From Methylobacterium brachiatum (GTDB taxonomy: Bacteria; Pseudomonadota; Alphaproteobacteria; Rhizobiales; Beijerinckiaceae), in NCBI RefSeq assembly GCF_020523825.1, contig NZ_JAJALK010000003.1, positions 124,001 through 188,000 of the forward strand: DNA of 64,000 nt. Reading direction: 5' to 3'. This document shows positions 51,711-60,559 of this stretch, one piece after another (the first letter of the stretch is position 1; each line of letters starts with the position of its first letter). The translations under genes were made by a program, and so were the position numbers. The notes under the pieces were generated by a model that searched no databases, had not been told where the DNA came from, and was given only the letters and a program-made list of their open reading frames with translations.

Positions 51711-52018
51711 GCACGACCTGCTCCGGTGAGCTTGCAGGGCCGCCCCATTTGGGCCGGTCGATCCCCTGCGTCGCCCCGGCGCTATCGTCCTGGCCTCCGA
51801 AGATGGCCGCGAATCGATGAATCCCGTCCGGATCTGCTGACGTTCGACCGCGGCCGCATGACCGAGCGGGCATGAACATCCGTCTTGCGGCCGCGCGCCG
51901 TCACAGAACGACATCCTTGCCGGCACCGGATCTACGGAAGCCTTTTTCGTCGGCCCGAACCTAGACTTCGGATGTCGCGAGGCACGGCCGCGACGCTCTT
52001 CCACCGCGGGCAGGATCC

Positions 52019-52564
52019 ATGGCCGACATCGACGACTATCTCGACGAGAAGCGCCGCGCGCTGGCGGCGCGCGACGCGCGGATCCGCGGGGGGGAGGTGT
52101 CGCCCGTGCCGCTGACCGCGCGGGCGACGGTGGAGGGCGGCAGCGGCGTGCGCCGGATCGGGATCCGCCGGCACGCCATCGTGTCCGACAGCGCGCCGGA
52201 CTTCGCCGGGTTCGATCTGGGGCCCGGCTCGCCCGAGCTCCAGCTCGGCGTCCTCGGCTCGTGCCTTGCCCACACGATCCTGATCCAGGCCGCGCTCCAG
52301 GCGATCCCGATCACGGCGCTGGAGGTCGCGGTGACCGGGACGTTCGATCCGCGTGCGGGGGCGGACGGTTTCGAGGATATCCCGGTGCACCCGCAGGATC
52401 TCGCCTACACGGTGCAGATCGACTCGCCAGCCGATACGGCGGTGATCGCGGCACTCCAGGTGCGGGTCGAGAAGGCCTGCCCGATCCTCAACCTGCTGCG
52501 CCAGCCACAGATTGTCGGCGGCCGCTTCGTTCAGGGCCGGACCTCGCAGGAGAGCGCCGCGTGA
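52019..52564 (+). CDS. OsmC/Ohr-family protein
   Basis: The 181-residue product has the OsmC fold with both redox Cys regions, LGVLGSCLAHTILIQAAL (about residues 78-95) and VRVEKACPILNLLRQ. The family reduces organic hydroperoxides. Some members lie in sulfur clusters. Its TGA overlaps the GTG of the next gene (GTGA), so the two form an operon. It is divergent from metY. Confidence 0.88.
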   Translation: MADIDDYLDEKRRALAARDARIRGGEVSPVPLTARATVEGGSGVRRIGIRRHAIVSDSAPDFAGFDLGPGSPELQLGVLGSCLAHTILIQAALQAIPITALEVAVTGTFDPRAGADGFEDIPVHPQDLAYTVQIDSPADTAVIAALQVRVEKACPILNLLRQPQIVGGRFVQGRTSQESAA

Positions 52565-53523
52565 CGAGCACCAGACGCGGGGTCTCGGCCCTGATCCTCG
52601 CCCTGGCGGCGGGCCTCCCGGTAATCCCGGGGGCGGCCGGACAGGAGCCTGCCCCGAAGGAGTTTCGGATCGGCTATCAGAAGGTCGGCCTGATCGTCGT
52701 GGCCCGCAGGCAGGGCACCATCGAGAAACGACTGGCCGCCGCCGGGACGCGTGTACGCTGGGTCGAGTTCCAGGCCGGCCCGCCCCTGCTCGAAGCCCTC
52801 AACGCCGGCGGCATCGACTTCGGCTACACGGGCGACACGCCGCCGATCTTCTCGCAGGCGGCCGGCGGCAACCTCGTCTATGCCGGCGCCGTGCCGCCCT
52901 CCGGCGACAGCGAGGCCATCGTGGTGAAGGCGGATTCGCCGATCCGAACGGTCGGGGATCTCAAGGGCCGCACGGTCGCGGTCGCGCGCGGGACCAGCTC
53001 GCACAACCTGCTGGTGGCCGCCCTCGAGAAGGCCGGCCTCGGCTTCGCCGACATCAAGCCCGCCTACCTGCTGCCCGCCGATGCCGGCTCGGCATTCGCC
53101 AACGACAGCGTCGACGCCTGGACGATCTGGGACCCGTATCTCGCCCTGACGCAGGCCCGCAACGACACGCGGATCCTCGTCACGTCCGGCCAGACCTTCG
53201 AGGCTCCGGCGTTCTTCCTGGCCAACAGGACATTCGCCGAGACGCATCCGGGCGTCGTGGCCGGCGCGTTGGCCGGGCTGTCCGACGCGGCGGATTGGGC
53301 TGATGGCCATCGGGATCAGGTTGCCCAGGCGCTCGCGGACGTGACCGGGCTCTCCTTCGCCATCCAGAAGGTCGCGGCCGACCGCACGCATTTCGGCGTG
53401 CTGCCGCTCTCCGACGCCATCCTGTCCAGCCAGCAGACGACCGCCGACCGGTTTTTCCGGCTCGGCCTGATTCCGCGCGCCGTCCGGGTCCGCGACGCGG
53501 TCTGGACGCCGCCGCGGAGCTGA
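52561..53523 (+). CDS. SsuA/TauA-type binding protein
   Basis: The 320-residue product has a signal peptide and the NMT1/SsuA fold: EFRIGYQKVGLIVVARRQGTIEKRL, LEALNAGGIDFGYTGDTPPIFSQAAG, VVKADSPIRTVGDLKGRTVAVARGTSSHNLL and AWTIWDPYLAL, all near-signatures of aliphatic sulfonate binding proteins. Its start GTG overlaps OsmC by 4 nt. It has no permease or ATPase of its own nearby on this strand, so it may share the SsuBC pair at 57-59 kb. Confidence 0.92.
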   Translation: MTSTRRGVSALILALAAGLPVIPGAAGQEPAPKEFRIGYQKVGLIVVARRQGTIEKRLAAAGTRVRWVEFQAGPPLLEALNAGGIDFGYTGDTPPIFSQAAGGNLVYAGAVPPSGDSEAIVVKADSPIRTVGDLKGRTVAVARGTSSHNLLVAALEKAGLGFADIKPAYLLPADAGSAFANDSVDAWTIWDPYLALTQARNDTRILVTSGQTFEAPAFFLANRTFAETHPGVVAGALAGLSDAADWADGHRDQVAQALADVTGLSFAIQKVAADRTHFGVLPLSDAILSSQQTTADRFFRLGLIPRAVRVRDAVWTPPRS

Positions 53524-53559
53524 GCGACCCCGCAGCGGGCGATTGCGCCGCCGGATCCG

Positions 53560-54102
53560 TCAGGGCCTCACATCCGGGCGCGGATCCGGGACGAAGCCGT
53601 CGCGGTTCGGCATCCGGATCGACGCCAGGGATTTCGCGTCGAGGATCGTCTCGTCGGAGACGAGGCCGTTGAGGTGGAGGAGATAGGCCGACACCGCGTA
53701 GACCTCGTCGGCGCTGAGCGATTGCGGTGCGTTGAGCGGCATCGCTCGCCGGATGTAATCGAACAATGTCGGCGCGTAGGGCCAGAAGCTGCCCACGGTC
53801 TTGATCGGCTTGGCGGTGGCCAGCGTTCCCTGGCCGCCGACCAGCCTGTCCCCGATCCCGCCTTCGCCGCGGGACCCGTGGCAGGACGCGCAGTGCGCCT
53901 CGAAGACCGCGCGTCCCTGCGCGACGCTGCCGCTGCCCGGCGGCAGTTTCCGGCCGTCGCGGTCGATGTCGATGTTCCAGGCCGCGATCTCCGCCTCGGT
54001 CGCCGGTCGGCCGATCCCGAGACGCTCGGTGGCGCGCGCCGCCCCGGCGATCCCGAGCAGGAGCACGGCGCCCGTCAGAGCCGCAACCCTACGCGTAGCC
54101 AT
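53560..54102 (-). CDS. Periplasmic c-type cytochrome, SorB/SoxD-like
   Basis: The 180-residue product has a signal peptide (ending AARA) and one heme site CASCH (about residues 71-75). A likely axial Met is in RRAMPLNAPQSL. The part IGRPATEAEIAAWNIDIDRDGRKLPPGSG is typical of the cytochrome partner of SoxC/SorA sulfite dehydrogenases. It overlaps the molybdoenzyme gene by 14 nt and should accept its electrons and pass them to the oxidase. Confidence 0.9.
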   Translation of the reverse strand: MATRRVAALTGAVLLLGIAGAARATERLGIGRPATEAEIAAWNIDIDRDGRKLPPGSGSVAQGRAVFEAHCASCHGSRGEGGIGDRLVGGQGTLATAKPIKTVGSFWPYAPTLFDYIRRAMPLNAPQSLSADEVYAVSAYLLHLNGLVSDETILDAKSLASIRMPNRDGFVPDPRPDVRP

Positions 54103-55351
54103 TGGCGACCTCGCCGCTCGCCGCGATGCGCCAGGGCACGACCGCGTTGTTGTGGTAGAAGGAGTTCAGGCCGCGCACCGCGGTGAGATCCGCGAAGCCC
54201 GGCTGGACGTAGCCGGTCTCGTCGATCGCGCGGCTGGCGATGGTGGTCGGCTGCCCGTCCCAGGTCCAGGGCAGGCGGAACCGGGTCAGGGCCCGGGTCA
54301 GGACCGGCTCCTGCAGGGCGGCGTCCTGCCAAGTCCGTCCAGAATCGACCGAAACCTGCACGCCGCTGATCTTGCCCCGGCCGGTCCAGGCGAGGCCGGT
54401 GATCTCGTGGAAGCCCGGGGCGATCCGCTGGGTGCCGGAGGGCCGCGTGATGATTGATTTCGCCTCCATGACGAACGTGAATTGCCGCGCCGTCCCGTCA
54501 GGCATCAGGTCGGTGTATTTCGCGGTCTCCTCGCGCGAGAATGCCGGCTCGGCGGTGACATTCAGGCGCCGCAGCCACTTCACGCTCATGTTGCCTTCGA
54601 AGCCGGGCAGGAGCACCCGCAGGGGATAGCCCTGCTGCGGGCGCAGCCGCTCGCCGTTCTGGCTGTAGACCAGCAGGGCGTCGTCGAGGCATTTCGCGAT
54701 CGGGAGGCTGCGGGTCATGGCGGCGGCATCGGCGCCCTCGGCCACGACCCATCTGGCGTCGGGCTTGAGCCCGGCCTCCCGCAGCACCGTCGCGAGGCGG
54801 ACGCCGGTCCATTCGGCGCAGCTGACAAGGCCGACGAGGTCCGACGCGGTCCGGCCCGCCTTGATCGCCTCGAAGCCCGGATTGCCCGAGCATTCCAGGA
54901 AGTGGATGCGCGATTCCGACGGGAAGCGGCGGATGTCGTCCAGGGTCAGGACCAGGGGCGTCTCCACCAGCCCGTGGACCAGCAGCCGGTGCTGCGCGGG
55001 GTCGATATCGGGGATGCCGCCGTGGTGGCGCTCGTAGAACAGCCCGTTGGGCGTGAGGATGCCGTCGAGATCCTGCAGCGGCGTCCGGCTGGAGGCCGAG
55101 GTGTATTGCTTCAGGCCTTTCGGCACGTTGCGGATGAGGCCGCTCTCGAACCGCGATGGCTGGCCGTAGGTCTGGCTGCCGACATCCGCGCCCGGTTCCT
55201 TCATCCAGTCGGGGATGCCGGGCGGCGCGGCCGCCTCGGCCCGGCTGCGGCCCGGCGCACCGCCCCCGGCCAGGATACCCGCCGCCGCAGCGGCGCCCTG
55301 GGCGAGAAAGCGTCGCCGCGCCGGGCTCTTCTTCGGGGCGTCGTCGCTCAT
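54089..55351 (-). CDS. soxC: SoxC-like molybdenum sulfite dehydrogenase
   Basis: The 420-residue product has a Tat signal (ARRRFLAQGAAAAAGILAGG), an oxidoreductase molybdopterin domain (about 95-265, with the Mo-ligand Cys154 in FLECSGNPG) and a C-terminal Mo-co dimerisation domain (about 290-400). It fits SoxC or the related sulfite dehydrogenase. With no SoxYZ, SoxAX or SoxB in the window it more likely oxidises free sulfite than thiosulfate-derived sulfane. The following cytochrome gene overlaps it. It needs molybdopterin, to which moaD contributes. Confidence 0.93.
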   Translation of the reverse strand: MSDDAPKKSPARRRFLAQGAAAAAGILAGGGAPGRSRAEAAAPPGIPDWMKEPGADVGSQTYGQPSRFESGLIRNVPKGLKQYTSASSRTPLQDLDGILTPNGLFYERHHGGIPDIDPAQHRLLVHGLVETPLVLTLDDIRRFPSESRIHFLECSGNPGFEAIKAGRTASDLVGLVSCAEWTGVRLATVLREAGLKPDARWVVAEGADAAAMTRSLPIAKCLDDALLVYSQNGERLRPQQGYPLRVLLPGFEGNMSVKWLRRLNVTAEPAFSREETAKYTDLMPDGTARQFTFVMEAKSIITRPSGTQRIAPGFHEITGLAWTGRGKISGVQVSVDSGRTWQDAALQEPVLTRALTRFRLPWTWDGQPTTIASRAIDETGYVQPGFADLTAVRGLNSFYHNNAVVPWRIAASGEVANGYA

Positions 55352-55457
55352 CGCATGGGGCTCCGGCAGCGTCCGGATTGCGGGACGGGAAACACGCGTG
55401 GTCCACGCCCGGCCGGGGGCCTGTCGGTGGCGACCACGTCTTCGGAGACGGCCGCCA

Positions 55458-55598
55458 TCAGTGCAGGACCCATCCGATGAGGCAGATCAGGAGTGCGGAG
55501 GCGGCGATGTAGCTCCGCATCCGGCTTTCCGCGCAGGATGCAGGCGGATCGCTGGCGAAAGCCAGCGCGTGATCCGGGATGTCGTGGCTCAACGGCAT
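55458..55598 (-). CDS. Small single-span membrane protein, 46 aa
   Basis: From ATG 55598 the product reads MPLSHDIPDHALAFASDPPA and ends in MRSYIAASALLICLIGWVLH, a C-terminal membrane helix. It lies between the first monooxygenase gene and the sulfite dehydrogenase gene on the same strand. It might be an anchor or assembly partner for the sulfite-oxidising pair. There is no strong ribosome site. Confidence 0.45.
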   Translation of the reverse strand: MPLSHDIPDHALAFASDPPASCAESRMRSYIAASALLICLIGWVLH

Positions 55599-55855
55599 GG
55601 ACACGTCTTCGCTGCGCTCCGTCCTGATCGCGGCAGGGCCGACGCATCGCCTCGCGAGGCTCCGCGCCGGAGGCGGGCGTGCTGCGCCCCTCTCATGAGG
55701 ATCCCGCACCCGCGCTGCCGGAATCGTGCTGAGCCCCGATCGTGTCGTCGCAGGCGCCGGCAGTCAAACGAAGCGAAGTCTTTTATTGGGCCGCTGCAGA
55801 GGACGGTGTCCCCCAGATCTCATCCTCTACGTTCCAAGTCTTCGCCGGATCCGGC

Positions 55856-57205
55856 TCACGCACCGGCCGGGGATCCCGGGATCGCGGCGGGCCGCGCGGG
55901 CGGCCGGGAGCCCAGATGGTCCCGGAGCGTCCGACCCTCGTATTCGCTGCGGAACAGCCCGCGCCGGCGCAACTCGGGCAGCACGAGTTCGATGAAGTCG
56001 TCGAGGCCCCCCGGCAGGGTCGCCGGCATGATGTTGAAGCCGTCGGCGCCGTTTGCCCGGAAGCGCTCCTCCATCTCGTCGGCGATCTGGGCGGGCGTCC
56101 CGACGATCTGCGAATGGCCCCGGGCGCCGGCGATCCGCAGGTAGAGCTGGCGCAGCGTCAGGCCCTCCCGCCGGGCGAGATCGAACATCAGCTGCTGGCG
56201 GGATTTGGCGCCCTCGGCCTCGGGCAGCTCCGGCACCGGCCCGTCCGGATCGTAGCCGGACAGGTCGAAGCCGCCGACCATGCGCTCGAGCAAGGCCAGG
56301 CCGACCACCGGGTCGATCAGGTCCTGAAGCGCGTCGAACTTGGTGCGCGCCTCCGACTCGGTGCGGCCGACCACCGGGAACAGACCCGGCATCACCTTGA
56401 GGTCGTCCCGGCTCCGGCCGAAGCGGGTCATCCGCTCCTTCAGGTCGCCGTAGAACGCGACCGCCTCGTCGAGCGTCTGGTTGGCGGTGAACACGATCTC
56501 GGCCGTGCGGGCCGCCAGATCCTTGCCGGGGCCCGAGGAGCCCGCCTGGACCAGCACCGGCTGCCCCTGGGGCGTGCGCGAGATGTTGAGCGGGCCGCGC
56601 ACCTGGAAATGCTTGCCGCGGTGGTTCAGCGGCCGGAACCCGTCCGGCTTCGAGAACTGGCCGCTGGCCCGGTCGATGATCACGGCGCCGTCGTCCCAGG
56701 TGTTCCACAGGCCGAGGACGACGTCGACGAACTCCTCGGCCCGTTCGTAGCGGTCGGTGTGGCGCGCGATCTGATCGGTGCCGAAATTGGCGGCCTCGGC
56801 ATCCGTGGTCGAGGTCACGAGGTTCCAGCCGGCCCGGCCGCCGCTCAGGTGATCGAGCGACGCGAAGCGCCGGGCGACGTTGTAGGGCTCGTTGAAGCTG
56901 GTGGAGGTGGTGGCGACCAGCCCGATCCGGCTCGTGACCGCCGCCAGCGCCGACAGCAGCGTCACCGGCTCGAAATGGGCCGAGCGGGCCGTGCGCTCGC
57001 TGGAGCGCAGGTTGCCGTCGCGGATGCCGGTCCCGTCCTCCAGGAACACAAGATCGAACTTCGCGTCCTCCGCCCGGCGCGCCCAGCCGACGTAGCGCTC
57101 CAGGTTGAGCCCGCCATCGGCCTCGCTCGACGGGTGGCGCCATCCGGCGACGTGGTGCCCGGTGGCGTAGAAGAAGGCGCCGAGGCGAAGCGTGTCCTGT
57201 GTCAT
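55856..57205 (-). CDS. FMNH2-dependent monooxygenase, NtaA/SnaA/DszA family
   Basis: The 449-residue product is a luciferase-like TIM-barrel enzyme: LRLGAFFYATGHHVAGWRHP at the start, SSFNEPYNVARRFASLDHLSGGRAGWNLVTS, and PVLVQAGSSGPGKDLAARTAEIVFTANQ. Relatives oxidise nitrilotriacetate, dibenzothiophene sulfone, dimethylsulfide and pristinamycin precursors with reduced FMN from a partner reductase. It is last in a minus-strand operon after ssuABC, so an organosulfur substrate is likely. No flavin reductase is in the window. Confidence 0.92.
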   Translation of the reverse strand: MTQDTLRLGAFFYATGHHVAGWRHPSSEADGGLNLERYVGWARRAEDAKFDLVFLEDGTGIRDGNLRSSERTARSAHFEPVTLLSALAAVTSRIGLVATTSTSFNEPYNVARRFASLDHLSGGRAGWNLVTSTTDAEAANFGTDQIARHTDRYERAEEFVDVVLGLWNTWDDGAVIIDRASGQFSKPDGFRPLNHRGKHFQVRGPLNISRTPQGQPVLVQAGSSGPGKDLAARTAEIVFTANQTLDEAVAFYGDLKERMTRFGRSRDDLKVMPGLFPVVGRTESEARTKFDALQDLIDPVVGLALLERMVGGFDLSGYDPDGPVPELPEAEGAKSRQQLMFDLARREGLTLRQLYLRIAGARGHSQIVGTPAQIADEMEERFRANGADGFNIMPATLPGGLDDFIELVLPELRRRGLFRSEYEGRTLRDHLGSRPPARPAAIPGSPAGA

Positions 57206-57266
57206 CGGCCGATCGGGGTTGGAGGCGATGCGTTTCGGGGCGAAGGCGAGGAGGCCTCGGGCGGCG

Positions 57267-58139
57267 TCAGCGCACCATGCCCCAGCGCCGGACCGTGAGC
57301 CGCTCGAACGTCGCGAACACGACGTTCTCGACGATGAGCCCGATCGCGATGACCAGCAAGAGGCCGGCGAAGACCCGGTCGGTGTAGAGCTCGTTGCGGT
57401 TCTGGTAGATGTACCAGCCGAGCCCGCCCTGGCCGGAGGCGGCGCCGAAGACCAGCTCGGCCGCGATCAGGGTACGCCAGGCGAAGGCCCAGCCGATCTT
57501 GAGCCCGGACAGGATCGCCGGCAGGGCCGCCGGGATCAGGATCTGCCAGACATAGGACAGGCCCGTCAGGCCGTAATTGCGCCCGGCCATGCGCAGGGTC
57601 TCGGGCACGCCCTGGAAGCCCGCGAAGGTGTTGAGCGCCAGCGGCCACAGCACCGCGTGGACCAGCACGAAGATCAGGCTGCCGGAGCCGAGCCCGAACC
57701 AGAGCAGGGCCAGCGGCAGCAGCGCGATGGCCGGCAGCGGGTTGAACATCGCCGTCAGGGTCGAGAGCAGGTCGCGGCCGAACTGCGTCGAGACCGCGAG
57801 CGTCGTCAGGGCGAAGGCCAGAACGACGCCGCCGACATAGCCTTCCGCCAGCACCGTGAGGGAGATCCGGGCCCGCTCCAGAAGCTCGCCGCTGCCCAGG
57901 CCCTCCGCGAGGGCCGACAGGGTGGCGCCGAAACCGGGCAGCAGCAGGTCGTTGTCCTGCCACCGGGCCAGCGCTTCCCAGGCGAGGGCGAGCACGACGA
58001 GGATCAGGCCCTTGCGGAGCCAGCCCTGCTGCCAGACCCGCGTCGAGAGCGGCAGCCTGCGCTCGACCGGCGCCTCCACGAAGGGCGCCAGCACGAGATC
58101 GTATTCCGATCGGATCGGCGGACGGACGTGCTGGGTCAT
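57267..58139 (-). CDS. ssuC: SsuC/TauC-type ABC permease
   Basis: The 290-residue protein has about six membrane helices and the BPD_transp_1 domain, with the EAA loop near AGRNYGLTGLSYVWQILIPAALPAILSGLKIG. The segment TRVWQQGWLRKGLILVVLALAWEALARW opens the first helix. It forms the channel of the sulfonate/taurine-type importer. Its ATG 58139 overlaps the stop of the ATPase gene as ATGA. Confidence 0.93.
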   Translation of the reverse strand: MTQHVRPPIRSEYDLVLAPFVEAPVERRLPLSTRVWQQGWLRKGLILVVLALAWEALARWQDNDLLLPGFGATLSALAEGLGSGELLERARISLTVLAEGYVGGVVLAFALTTLAVSTQFGRDLLSTLTAMFNPLPAIALLPLALLWFGLGSGSLIFVLVHAVLWPLALNTFAGFQGVPETLRMAGRNYGLTGLSYVWQILIPAALPAILSGLKIGWAFAWRTLIAAELVFGAASGQGGLGWYIYQNRNELYTDRVFAGLLLVIAIGLIVENVVFATFERLTVRRWGMVR

Positions 58140-59035
58140 CGTGCGGGAGCCACCGGGACGGAGGTTTCGGGGTCGGTCTCGAACAGGCGGCCGTGCAGGC
58201 GCTGCACCGCCGCCTGGAACGCCGCGCTGCCGACGCTCGCCAGGTCGAAATCGTGGCTGTTGTACTCGCCCCGCAACCGGCCGGGATGGGGCGAGAGCAG
58301 CGCCACCCGGTTGCCGACCACCAGCGCCTCCTCGATGGAATGCGTCACGAACAGCAGGGTGAAGCGCACCTCCTCCCAGAGGGCCAGCAACTCCTCCTGC
58401 ATCTTGCGCCGGGTTAGCGCGTCGAGCGCCGCGAAGGGCTCGTCCATCAGCAGCACCTTGGGCTGGCTGGCGAGCGCGCGGGCGATGGCGACGCGCTGCT
58501 TCATGCCGCCGGACAGCTGGTGCGGGTAGCTGTCCGCGAACGGCGTGAGGCCGACCTTGTCGATGGAGTGCCGCGCCCGGGCTTCGGCCTCGCGCCGGCC
58601 GACCAGGCCGGCGGCGCGCAGCGGGAAGGCCACGTTCTGCGCGACGGTCTTCCACGGCGGCAGCTGATCGAATTCCTGGAAGACCACGATGCGGTCCGGC
58701 CCCGGCCCGCGCACGACCTCGCCGCCGAGGGTGATCGATCCCTCCACCGGCGGGATGAAGCCGGCGATCGCCTTGAGCAGGGTGGATTTGCCGCAGCCCG
58801 AGGGGCCGAGCAGGATGAAGCGGTCGGCCTCGTAGACATCGAACCCGACCCGGTGGGTCGCCCGAACCACGCGCTCCGGGGTGCGGTATTCCAGGGTCAG
58901 GTCCGAGACCCGCAGCAATGGCGCCGGCAGGGGCGTCGGCGCAGACTCGGATTCCGCATTGTGGGCAAGGACCGGCGCGGCCGCGATGTCCCGCTGGACC
59001 CGCGCGATAGCGCGGCGCTCATCGACCAGACTCAT
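58136..59035 (-). CDS. ssuB: SsuB/TauB-type ABC ATPase
   Basis: The 299-residue product shows Walker A GPSGCGKSTL (77-86), the Q loop VVFQEFDQLPPW, the signature LSGGMKQRVAIARALAS, Walker B LLMDEPFAALD and the switch His in LLFVTHSIEEAL. The sequence is of the nitrate/sulfonate/taurine group. The first 38 residues are an extension. It lies 4 nt from the binding-protein gene and overlaps ssuC. Confidence 0.94.
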   Translation of the reverse strand: MSLVDERRAIARVQRDIAAAPVLAHNAESESAPTPLPAPLLRVSDLTLEYRTPERVVRATHRVGFDVYEADRFILLGPSGCGKSTLLKAIAGFIPPVEGSITLGGEVVRGPGPDRIVVFQEFDQLPPWKTVAQNVAFPLRAAGLVGRREAEARARHSIDKVGLTPFADSYPHQLSGGMKQRVAIARALASQPKVLLMDEPFAALDALTRRKMQEELLALWEEVRFTLLFVTHSIEEALVVGNRVALLSPHPGRLRGEYNSHDFDLASVGSAAFQAAVQRLHGRLFETDPETSVPVAPAR

Positions 59036-59039
59036 CGGC

Positions 59040-60071
59040 TCAGCTGCCGGTCGCGATGCGGGGATTGGCGAAGAAGTAATCGTCGAGGGTCTTCGGCTCG
59101 CTCCGGATCACGCCGACGCGGTGCATGAACTGCCCGAGCCCGATCGTGTTCTGCGGCTCGATCTTGAAGGTCACCTCGGGGTTGCGGATGACCTTGAGCA
59201 GCAGGTCGCGGTCGATCCGGCTGGCGTTGGACTTGATGTAGATATCCGCGGCCGTCTCGGGATTGTCGGTGATGAACTGCGCGGCTTCCGCGAGGGCGTC
59301 CACGAAGGCCGTGTAGGTCTTCGGGCTGTCGCGGTAGAACTTTTCCGTGGCGTAGAGCACCGTCGAGGAGGCGGGGCCGCCCTGGACCGCGTAGGAATTC
59401 AGGACGACGTGGGCGTTCAGGTTGCCGGCGAGCTCCTGCTCCTGGAACGGCGGGTTGCCGAAATGGCCGGTGATCTCGGTGCCGCCCTTGATGATCGCGG
59501 CCGAGGCTTCCGGATGCGGGACGGCGACGCTGATCTTGTCGAGCCGGGCGAAATCCTTGTCGCCCCAGAGCTTGGCGGAGGCCCATTGCAGGATGCGGGC
59601 CTGAACCGAGACGCCGACCGCCGGCAGCGCGATCCGGTCCTTGTCGGTGAAGTCGCCGATCGTCTTCACTTCGGGCCGGTTGGAGACGAGGTAGTAGGGA
59701 AAGTTGCCGAGCGACGCGACGCCCTTCACATTCTGCCGGCCGCGGGTGCGATCCCACAGCGTGAACAGCGGCCCGACGCCCGCGCTCGCGACGTCGATGC
59801 TGCCCGACAGGAGCGCGTCGTTCACCGCCGAGCCGCCGGAGAGCTGCGCGTACTCCACCTTGATGTCGAGGCCGGCCTTCGCGCCGTGCTTCTCGATCAG
59901 CTTCTGATCTTCCGCCACGTTGAGCAGCAGGTAGACGACGCCGAACTGCTTCGCGATGCGCAGCTGCCCCTCCGCCGCGGCGGCCGGGCCGAGTGCGGCA
60001 ACGGCCAGTACGGAGGCCAACAAGGCGGCCGCATGGCGGCGCGAGAACAGGGTGCGTCGCGTGCCGATCAT
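59040..60071 (-). CDS. ssuA: SsuA-like binding protein of the ssu-type importer
   Basis: The 343-residue product has a signal peptide (MIGTRRTLFSRRHAAALLASVLAVAALGPAAAA), which carries a twin-Arg stretch, and an NMT1/SsuA fold: LRIAKQFGVVYLLLNVAEDQKLIEKHG, LSGSIDVASAGVGPLFTLWDRTRG, NPETAADIYIKSN. GAGGA before ATG 60071 supports the start. It opens the operon ssuA-ssuB-ssuC-monooxygenase. Ligand class is organosulfur by context. Confidence 0.92.
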   Translation of the reverse strand: MIGTRRTLFSRRHAAALLASVLAVAALGPAAAAEGQLRIAKQFGVVYLLLNVAEDQKLIEKHGAKAGLDIKVEYAQLSGGSAVNDALLSGSIDVASAGVGPLFTLWDRTRGRQNVKGVASLGNFPYYLVSNRPEVKTIGDFTDKDRIALPAVGVSVQARILQWASAKLWGDKDFARLDKISVAVPHPEASAAIIKGGTEITGHFGNPPFQEQELAGNLNAHVVLNSYAVQGGPASSTVLYATEKFYRDSPKTYTAFVDALAEAAQFITDNPETAADIYIKSNASRIDRDLLLKVIRNPEVTFKIEPQNTIGLGQFMHRVGVIRSEPKTLDDYFFANPRIATGS

Positions 60072-60161
60072 AATTCCTCGCAGGGGTCGGTAGAGGCGTG
60101 CAGGCACAGCCCGATTACAGGGTGCAATCTGCCTAGGGTGCGTTGAATGGTCAACGAGAAC

Positions 60162-60177
60162 GTTCTTTTTACAGAAC
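60162..60177. promoter_or_regulatory. Dyad in the divergent ssuA/monooxygenase spacer
   Basis: GTTCT-N6-AGAAC lies 91 nt before ssuA, in an AT-rich part of the 488-nt spacer between the divergent operon (60071) and the second monooxygenase (60560). It could be the site of a sulfur-control regulator of LysR type (CysB or Cbl like) or of another dimer. The rest of the spacer shows no gene. Confidence 0.4.
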
Positions 60178-60559
60178 AATACAGAAGAGATGCTATATCT
60201 CTCGGCGGCTCGGTCGAAAGGATATTCTCGCTCCTTCGATCGCGCTCGAAGGCCGCCATGACCGCTCCGGCGCGACACGGCAGAACGCTCTTCTCTCCCG
60301 GCGCGGTTCGTACGGTTCGGGGTGCGGAATGCCGCGCGACCGACGAGATTCAGAACGCTGCTGCGGAGCCGTTGCGATGCGATGATCGATAAGCCGCGGC
60401 ATCGACGCCGCAGGGCTTGCGCGTTCCGAACGGATCAGGCTCCTGCCCGTTCGGCTGACAGGGGATCGTTTGCGTCGTGACCCCGTGTGGTGGACGTATC
60501 GCCGGATCGGCGCCGCCCTTCTCGAAGGCCGGCTGCCGCCCCGGCACGGAGCGCTCTGA

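Noticed and set aside
54089..55351. A complete Sox thiosulfate-oxidising system
   Set aside because: Only the SoxC-like enzyme and a cytochrome are present. SoxYZ, SoxAX and SoxB are absent from the window, so free sulfite oxidation is the simpler reading.
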